In this document: positions 54,945 through 64,000 of the stretch, in pieces
Layout of the letters: each line of letters starts with the position of its first letter
How positions within the stretch are numbered: the first letter of the stretch is position 1
Assembly (NCBI GenBank): GCA_016839165.1
Contig: CP069300.1
Location: forward strand, 6,892,001 to 6,956,000
DNA from: Bradyrhizobium sp. PSBB068
Lineage (GTDB): Bacteria > Pseudomonadota > Alphaproteobacteria > Rhizobiales > Xanthobacteraceae
Length of the DNA: 64,000 bases
Direction: 5' to 3'
The notes under the pieces: model-generated
What the model was told of the DNA's origin: nothing
The model's database searches: none
The model's input: the letters and a program-made list of their open reading frames with translations, nothing else
Made by a program: the position numbers and the translations under genes

Positions 54945-55445
54945 ATGTCATCAGAGAAACCCTATCGGCCCAATGTGGGCATCGCGCTGTTCAACGCGGC
55001 TGGACGCGTGCTGATCGGCCACCGGATCAAGGACGACGGTCCGGAGATCGTGTTGCCCGGCCTCGAATGGCAGATGCCGCAAGGCGGCATCGACGACGGC
55101 GAAGATCCACGCCAGGCCGTGATGCGCGAATTGTGGGAAGAGACCGGCGCGGTCAACGCCGACTATCTCGGCGAGACCGACTGGATGACCTACGAATTCC
55201 CGGCCTATGACGGGCCGTCCTCGCACCGGCTGGCCAAATTCCGCGGCCAACGGCAGAAATGGTTTGCGCTACGCTTCACCGGACGCGACGAGGAGATCGA
55301 TCCGCTGACGCCGCGCAACGGCCAGCCCGCGGAATTCGATCAATGGCGCTGGGAGCGCCTCGATCGCGTCGCCGATCTTGTGGTGCCGTTTCGCCGCGAC
55401 GTCTATCGCGCGGTCGCGACCAGATTTGCGGAATTCGCCGGCTGA
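54945..55445 (+). CDS. Second RppH-like Nudix hydrolase
   Basis: 166 residues, paralogue of the preceding gene: WQMPQGGIDDGEDPRQAV and MRELWEETGA form the Nudix box, and [15 protein letters not shown] is shared. PRNGQPAEFDQWRWERLD follows as in RppH. All four acidic Nudix residues are present, so both copies look active. Its last 43 bases overlap the end of the convergent AraC gene. Confidence 0.9.
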   Translation: MSSEKPYRPNVGIALFNAAGRVLIGHRIKDDGPEIVLPGLEWQMPQGGIDDGEDPRQAVMRELWEETGAVNADYLGETDWMTYEFPAYDGPSSHRLAKFRGQRQKWFALRFTGRDEEIDPLTPRNGQPAEFDQWRWERLDRVADLVVPFRRDVYRAVATRFAEFAG

Positions 55446-56401
55446 ATCCGCCGCGCGTCGCCCGGCGTCATGCCATAGGTCGCGCGGAAGACACGATAGA
55501 ACGTCGCGATGCTGTCGAAGCCACACGCGAACGCGATCTCGTCGATGCCGCGCTCCTGCGTGGCATAGAGCAGCCGCCGCGCTTCATTCAGCCTCGCCGC
55601 CGTCAAGGTCCGCGCGAACGACAGGCCGGTCGGCTCGAACAGCGCATGCAGTTGCCGCAGCGAGATGCCGAGTTCGGTGGCGACCGCGGCCGGCGTCAGC
55701 GAGGCGCGATGCAGATCGCGCAGCAGGATTTCGCGCGCGGCATGGAGATGGCCCGCATGCAGCGCGGCACGGATTTCATCCTGGCGCGGCCGCAGGCGCC
55801 CGCGCGCGAGCAGCGCCAGGCGCACCATATGCGTCACTTCGCCGGCGAACTGCCCGGCTCGTACCGGATCGCGCGTCATGGCGCGGAACATGGCGCCGAC
55901 CAGCCGGGTCAGGCGCGCATCACGCGCCAGCGCGACCGGCGGCGCATCCTCGATTCGCGCGCCGAGTAGAAGCTCGTCGGTGACCGGGATCTTGAGGCTG
56001 AAGAAATGAAACCCGTCGTTCCGTTCGGGCGTCGAGAAATACGGGAGATTGGAGTGGCCGAACACCAGATCACCATTGTGCACGAAGTGAACGCGATCGC
56101 GACCGATGTTCAGGTACCCGGGGCCGCGCACCTGCCAGGCGAGTTGCAGGCTGTTGCTCGGCACCCGCGCAATGTCCGATGAGGTGCGGCTGACCCGATA
56201 GGAGGATGCCGACATTTCCGCCAGCACGGCACCGCCCACCGGCGTCGCGGAAAAGTGCCCGCGGAAATCGGGCCGCTTGTCGCGCTCGAGCTCGATCGTG
56301 ACCCCGAACAGGCTTTTGCCGCGCACGTCGCACCAGTGTTCGAAACGGTCCTGGGGGCGGAGCGCATCGGTGGAGAAGGTCAGCACAGTATCTTCCGTCA
56401 T
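55403..56401 (-). CDS. AraC-family transcriptional regulator
   Basis: A 332-residue regulator with an AraC-binding-like N-terminal domain (PQDRFEHWCDVRGKSLFGV) and a C-terminal HTH domain: TPAAVATELGISLRQLHALF and IDEIAFACGFDSIATFYRVF, then YGMTPGDARR. No neighbouring target is obvious. Its 3' end overlaps the second RppH gene on the other strand by 43 bases. Confidence 0.92.
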   Translation of the reverse strand: MTEDTVLTFSTDALRPQDRFEHWCDVRGKSLFGVTIELERDKRPDFRGHFSATPVGGAVLAEMSASSYRVSRTSSDIARVPSNSLQLAWQVRGPGYLNIGRDRVHFVHNGDLVFGHSNLPYFSTPERNDGFHFFSLKIPVTDELLLGARIEDAPPVALARDARLTRLVGAMFRAMTRDPVRAGQFAGEVTHMVRLALLARGRLRPRQDEIRAALHAGHLHAAREILLRDLHRASLTPAAVATELGISLRQLHALFEPTGLSFARTLTAARLNEARRLLYATQERGIDEIAFACGFDSIATFYRVFRATYGMTPGDARRIQPANSANLVATAR

Positions 56402-56788
56402 GTCCGGGGAGAAATCGCGACGCGATCGGGCCAGCTCGTCGTCGTGCCGCAGCTTGTCATGGCCGCACGGTCCTTGCTGTAAGCTGCTTCACACTGTTCG
56501 GATTGCACCCTTGTGCGGCGTTTGTCGCGCTCTGCTCGTTCTCGATGTCGTCCGCGAAGATCTCGGCGACCTTGCGCGTCAAGAATACCAGGCCGCGGAA
56601 CCCAAATAAGCGCGGCAGAATGCCGCCAGACGCCCGTGGGTGCAACAAGCATTCAACGCCCGCCAGGGCGTGGCGAGCGTTGAAATCGTTTGAGCCTTCG
56701 CAGGCGATAATTGAAAAACGTGAGCTATTTCACAGGCAGAGCCGGCTCACCCGGCGCAATGGCGCGATCGCTGGTCGGCAACCGCGCC
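56402..56788. other. Intergenic region between AraC gene and atpC
   Basis: 387 bases. It contains one host-like minus-strand small frame (56457-56648) and otherwise no recognised element. The end of the atp transcript falls here; a weak GCCGG/CCGGC hairpin near 56750 may assist termination. Confidence 0.45.
56457..56648 (-). CDS. Possible small hypothetical protein
   Basis: A 63-residue frame from a TTG start. The part LFGFRGLVFLTRKVAEIFAD followed by DIENEQSATNAAQG has strongly GC-rich third positions like host genes, and would form an amphipathic helix. Upstream of that the sequence is less convincing, so the true start may be internal. No family recognised. Confidence 0.35.
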   Translation of the reverse strand: MLHPRASGGILPRLFGFRGLVFLTRKVAEIFADDIENEQSATNAAQGCNPNSVKQLTARTVRP

Positions 56789-57196
56789 TTAGTGCATAGC
56801 GGTCGCGTTGAGCTCGTGCTGGATGCTCTTGAAGTGATCGAGCCGCTCGATCGCGTGGTCGAGCTCGGAGCCTTCCTTCTCGGAAAGCTTCTCCTGCATC
56901 TCGTTGATCGTCTCGGCGAACTTGGCGCGATCGAGATCCGCCAGCGCGGTCGCGACATCGGCGAGCACGGTGAGGCCCTTGTCCGACACTTCGGCAAGAC
57001 CGCCGAGCACGATCACCTTCTCGCGCTTGCCGGCGGTCGTGATCGTCAGGATGCCCGGGCGAACCGTGGCGACGACCGGAGCGTGCCCGGCGAGCACACC
57101 GAAATCACCCTCCACGCCGGGGACGTCAACCTGATCGACCTCGCCGGAGAAGGCGAGCTTTTCGGGGGAGACGAGATCGAAGTGGAAGGTTGCCAT
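56789..57196 (-). CDS. atpC: ATP synthase F1 subunit epsilon
   Basis: A 135-residue central-stalk subunit. [20 protein letters not shown] and [13 protein letters not shown] are typical of the N-terminal beta sandwich; a two-helix C-terminal domain follows. The start at 57196 matches the family N-terminus. It is the last gene of atpHAGDC, separated from atpD by a repeat-filled 116-base gap. Confidence 0.97.
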   Translation of the reverse strand: MATFHFDLVSPEKLAFSGEVDQVDVPGVEGDFGVLAGHAPVVATVRPGILTITTAGKREKVIVLGGLAEVSDKGLTVLADVATALADLDRAKFAETINEMQEKLSEKEGSELDHAIERLDHFKSIQHELNATAMH

Positions 57197-57220
57197 GGTC
57201 TTTCCGTTCTTTGCGCTGTC

Positions 57221-57294
57221 ACCCGCGGGCTTGACCCGCGGGTCCATCAGTCAAAATACTTCTCGTGCGATGGATCGCCGGATCAAGTCCGGCG
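57221..57294. repeat. Two REP-like hairpins between atpD and atpC
   Basis: ACCCGCGGG/CCCGCGGGT (57221-57243) and CGCCGGA/TCCGGCG (57276-57294). The flanking GGTCCATC and GATGGATC pair as well, so both hairpins form one larger palindrome. It lies inside the ATP synthase transcript, where it may affect epsilon-subunit mRNA levels. Confidence 0.75.
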
Positions 57295-57312
57295 ATGACG
57301 ACATCTCGAAGC

Positions 57313-59659
<2,347 letters not shown>

Positions 59660-59751
59660 TCTTCGTTCACCCCGGCGATCCGACCATGATGGTCAGATCG
59701 CAAGCCTCCGTTCGTCACGCCCGGCGTTCGAGCCGGACGGCGCCCCATTCG

Positions 59752-61841
<2,090 letters not shown>

Positions 61842-62471
61842 GTGCTCGCTCTTTTTTGCTGTCAAATCCGCAAGGGAAAAACCGTCGCCACCAAAGCAGC
61901 GCCTAGCGATCCAAGCCCTTGGAATTCAAGCGGGACTTCGATTTTCGACCGGCACAGGACGTGCCGGGACCGTTAAAATCGCGGCTTTGCTAACATAGCA
62001 ATCGCGCAGGTGCAACATGACGGCATCGTGAGAGCCGCCTTGTCGCATGCGGTTTTCGACGGCCGCCGCGGACGCGCGAATCAGAAAAATTCGGGGTGCG
62101 GAAATCCGGCGCAGCCAGCTTCGATTCGCATCCCCCGATTTTGTTCCATCGCAATTTGCATGAGCCTATGGGCTCACGCGCAAGGAACCCGCCGCGAGCC
62201 GTCGTTTCATTTCGCGATTACTTACCGAAATCTTACAATCAGGCAGATATTCAGTATTCACAGGTATTCATATCGTTAAAAATTCGTTAACGGCCAAGGT
62301 TACGGAACCTCGATTGAATACCCCAAAGCGGTAACAAGATATTTCAGCCCGAGACAATCGGGATTTACTGCCCAATTCGTGCCTCATTGCGCAACCAAAC
62401 GGCTTTGGTCAACGAAGGGACGGGGGTTCCACTTGCCGCGTTAGCGGCAATACTGTCTGAGGGTCTTATCA
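61842..62471. other. Long intergenic region between atpH and rlpA-like gene
   Basis: 630 bases between divergent genes. It carries the atp operon promoter on one side and the rlpA promoter on the other. The part from 62200 to 62340 is AT-rich with TTAAAAATTCGTTAACG, more so than any other region here. No gene is visible. Confidence 0.5.
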
Positions 62472-62963
62472 ATGTCGAATATCAAGAAGGCGGCGGGCAA
62501 CGTAACCCGCTCGCGTACGGCGCTTGCGTTTGTTGCCGCAACGATGCTGGTCGGGGGAAGCGTGACCGAGGCGTCCGCGAAGTCCAGGCACCATCGCCAC
62601 CACCACCATCATCATCACCAAGCCCGCGCCGAAGGCTCGTCCTGGCGCGACGCCAATGCGTCGGTCCAGTCGTCCGGTGGCCACACGTTCTCGGGGATGG
62701 CCTCCTTCTACGGCAATGAGTCGGGCAGCCGCACCGCGTCCGGCCAGCGCTTCAACCAGAACGCCATGACCGCGGCCCATCGCTCGCTGCCGTTCGGCAC
62801 CAAGCTCCGCGTCACCCATGGTGGCCGCAGCGTCGTCGTCACCATCAATGATCGTGGCCCATTCGTCCGCGGCCGCGTGCTCGACCTCTCCACCGGCGCT
62901 GCCCGCGCCATCGGCCTGACCGGTGCGGGCGTCGGCCGCGTCACCGCCGAGGTCATGTCGTAA
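62472..62963 (+). CDS. RlpA-like septal ring protein with a histidine-rich segment
   Basis: A 163-residue exported protein. The signal peptide covers about 1-36 (ending ASAKS), followed by HHRHHHHHHHQ, then the double-psi beta-barrel RlpA domain: GMASFYGNESGSRTASGQRF, MTAAHRSLPFGTKLRV, VTINDRGPFVRGRVLDLS. The catalytic Asp of RlpA-type lytic transglycosylases (in NDRGP) is present. No SPOR domain is seen. GAGGG precedes the start. The His tract may bind metal. Confidence 0.92.
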   Translation: MSNIKKAAGNVTRSRTALAFVAATMLVGGSVTEASAKSRHHRHHHHHHHQARAEGSSWRDANASVQSSGGHTFSGMASFYGNESGSRTASGQRFNQNAMTAAHRSLPFGTKLRVTHGGRSVVVTINDRGPFVRGRVLDLSTGAARAIGLTGAGVGRVTAEVMS

Positions 62964-62964
62964 C

Positions 62965-63024
62965 GCTCTTTGTTTGAGCATGATCTTTTCGGGAAACCGC
63001 TTCGCACTTTTCCGGATCATGCTC
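62965..63024. repeat. 60-bp palindromic intergenic repeat (family A), copy 2
   Basis: Differs from 3835-3894 at only two positions. Outer arms GAGCATGATC/GATCATGCTC are perfect here. It starts directly after the rlpA stop. Confidence 0.85.
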
Positions 63025-63084
63025 GAACGCCTTCAGTAAGCGTTGCGTAGCGTACCGGCCGCGAGGCCTGCTTCGCGCCAAACT

Positions 63085-63117
63085 GCCTGCCGTCGCCAAT
63101 GACGGCAGGCTTTTTCT
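63085..63117 (+). terminator. Intrinsic terminator after the rlpA-like gene
   Basis: GCCTGCCGTC and GACGGCAGGC, a 10-bp perfect stem with a 6-base loop, followed by TTTTTCTTTC. It also separates rlpA from the convergent priA gene. Confidence 0.9.
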
Positions 63118-63141
63118 TTCCGTCATTCCGGGGCCAGAAGC

Positions 63142-64000
63142 CTACAAAAAGCTCTGCGGATCGACGTCGACCTCGAGCTTCAGATTGCCCTTGGTCTTCG
63201 GGCCGGCCTCCAGCCATTCGCGCAGATATTGCGACAGGTCGACATTGCGCAGCGACTTCACCAGCAGGCGGAAGCGGTAGCGACCCTTGAGCACGGCCAG
63301 CGGCGCCTCGGCGGGACCGAGCACCTGGATCCGCTCGTCGAGCGGCGCCACCGCGGCGAGCTTGCGGGCAAATCCTTCCGCCGTCGGACGGTCGCCGGCG
63401 GAGACGATCAGGCTCGCCAGCCGGCCGAACGGCGGATAGCCGGTGCGCTCGCGGATATCGATCTCGCTGGCGTAGAACGCCTCGCGGTCGTTCGCGATCA
63501 AGGCCTTGATGACCGGATGCTCTGGCTGGTGGGTCTGCAGATAGCCGACGCCGCGGCCCTGCTCGCGGCCGGCGCGGCCGACCACCTGGTTCAACAGCTG
63601 GAACGTGCGCTCGGCGGCGCGCGGATCGCCGTTGCTGAGGCCGAGATCGGCGTCGATGACGCCGACCAGATTGAGCCGCGGGAAATTGTGCCCCTTCGCC
63701 ACCAGCTGGGTGCCGATGATGATGTCGACGCGCCCCTCGGCGATCTCGTTCAATTCGCTGCGCATGGTCTCGATCGAGGTGATCAGATCGCTCGACAGCA
63801 CCATGGTGCGGGCCTCGGGAAAGATGCTGGCGGCCTCCTCCTGCAGGCGCTCGACGCCGGGGCCGACCGCGACCAGCGATTCCTCGGCCGCGCAATGCGG
63901 GCAGATGTTCGGGCGCGGCATCGAGAAGCCGCAATGGTGACAGACCAGCCGCTGCCGGAAGCGATGATCGACCAGCCAGGCGTCGCAGATCGTGCAGGCG
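63142..64000 (-). CDS. priA: Primosomal protein N' (PriA helicase), C-terminal part
   Basis: The final 286 residues of PriA; the frame continues past the window edge. Visible parts are the zinc-binding cysteines (ACTICDAW, CHHCGF, ICPHC), the helicase C-domain (ILGTQLVAKGHNFP-type motif as IIGTQLVAKGHNFPRL, VIDADLGLS, QVVGRAGREQGRGVGYLQT) and the C-terminal domain starting RTGYPPFGRLASL. It restarts stalled replication forks. It is followed by the divergent rlpA gene and then the atp operon, a usual neighbour in this group. Confidence 0.96.
   Translation of the reverse strand, partial: ACTICDAWLVDHRFRQRLVCHHCGFSMPRPNICPHCAAEESLVAVGPGVERLQEEAASIFPEARTMVLSSDLITSIETMRSELNEIAEGRVDIIIGTQLVAKGHNFPRLNLVGVIDADLGLSNGDPRAAERTFQLLNQVVGRAGREQGRGVGYLQTHQPEHPVIKALIANDREAFYASEIDIRERTGYPPFGRLASLIVSAGDRPTAEGFARKLAAVAPLDERIQVLGPAEAPLAVLKGRYRFRLLVKSLRNVDLSQYLREWLEAGPKTKGNLKLEVDVDPQSFL

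Noticed and set aside
62590..62625. CAC/CAT triplet tract as a microsatellite
   Set aside because: It is in frame and encodes the histidine tract of the RlpA-like protein.

Overview
The window is a GC-rich alphaproteobacterial chromosome segment, most likely Bradyrhizobium or a very close relative. This rests on the protein sequences (the AtpH, ObgE, ProB/ProA and NadD block), the gene order rplU-rpmA-GNAT-obgE-proB-proA-nadD-rsfS-rlmH-envC-ctpA-rppH, the five-gene F1 ATP synthase operon atpHAGDC, and several families of palindromic intergenic repeats typical of that genus.

Layout. 0-3.8 kb: a LysR regulator (cut by the window edge) faces a PLP-enzyme operon (DSD1-type aldolase, HAD hydrolase, threonine-synthase-like enzyme). 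3.9-7.3 kb: a tightly overlapping minus-strand operon for lipid or envelope work (phospholipid methyltransferase homologue, DedA, metallophosphoesterase, GT4 glycosyltransferase). 7.6-9.7 kb: an OmpR/EnvZ-type two-component pair. 9.8-14 kb: a Baeyer-Villiger-type monooxygenase, a serine esterase and an AraC regulator. 14-18.5 kb: aldo/keto reductase, MFS exporter, LysR regulator, an SRPBCC protein cut by an in-frame stop, and a methyltransferase. 18.8-22.5 kb: PQQ glucose dehydrogenase with an OprB porin. 22.7-25.7 kb: a short Hsp70-like protein and an ABC-F ATPase.

25.8-34.2 kb is the most distinctive part. A flavodoxin-like gene and an ECF41-type sigma factor form a unit with a candidate self-recognised promoter. 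Two decayed pieces of the same unit lie downstream, and between them sits an accessory patch: GNAT, two GHSLGA hydrolases, an SGNH hydrolase, an isoprenylcysteine-methyltransferase-like protein, a small secreted pentapeptide-repeat protein and a secreted His/Cys protein.

34.2-39.3 kb: GNAT, tRNA-Ser(CGA), an alpha/beta hydrolase, a ROK-like protein whose motif order suggests circular permutation, an SDR and a GlxA-type regulator. 39.4-55.4 kb: the conserved housekeeping block (ribosomal proteins L21/L27, Obg, proline synthesis, NAD synthesis, ribosome silencing, rRNA methylation, cell division/EnvC, CtpA, two tandem RppH-like Nudix enzymes). It is interrupted by an IS4-family element (41157-42624) with perfect terminal repeats and a 10-bp target duplication, inserted inside a palindromic repeat. 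55.4-64 kb: an AraC regulator, the atpHAGDC operon, a His-rich RlpA-like lipoprotein relative and the C-terminal part of priA, which runs off the window.

No CRISPR array, rRNA operon or prophage was seen. Product names are assigned from motifs and family resemblance read by eye; no database search was run.
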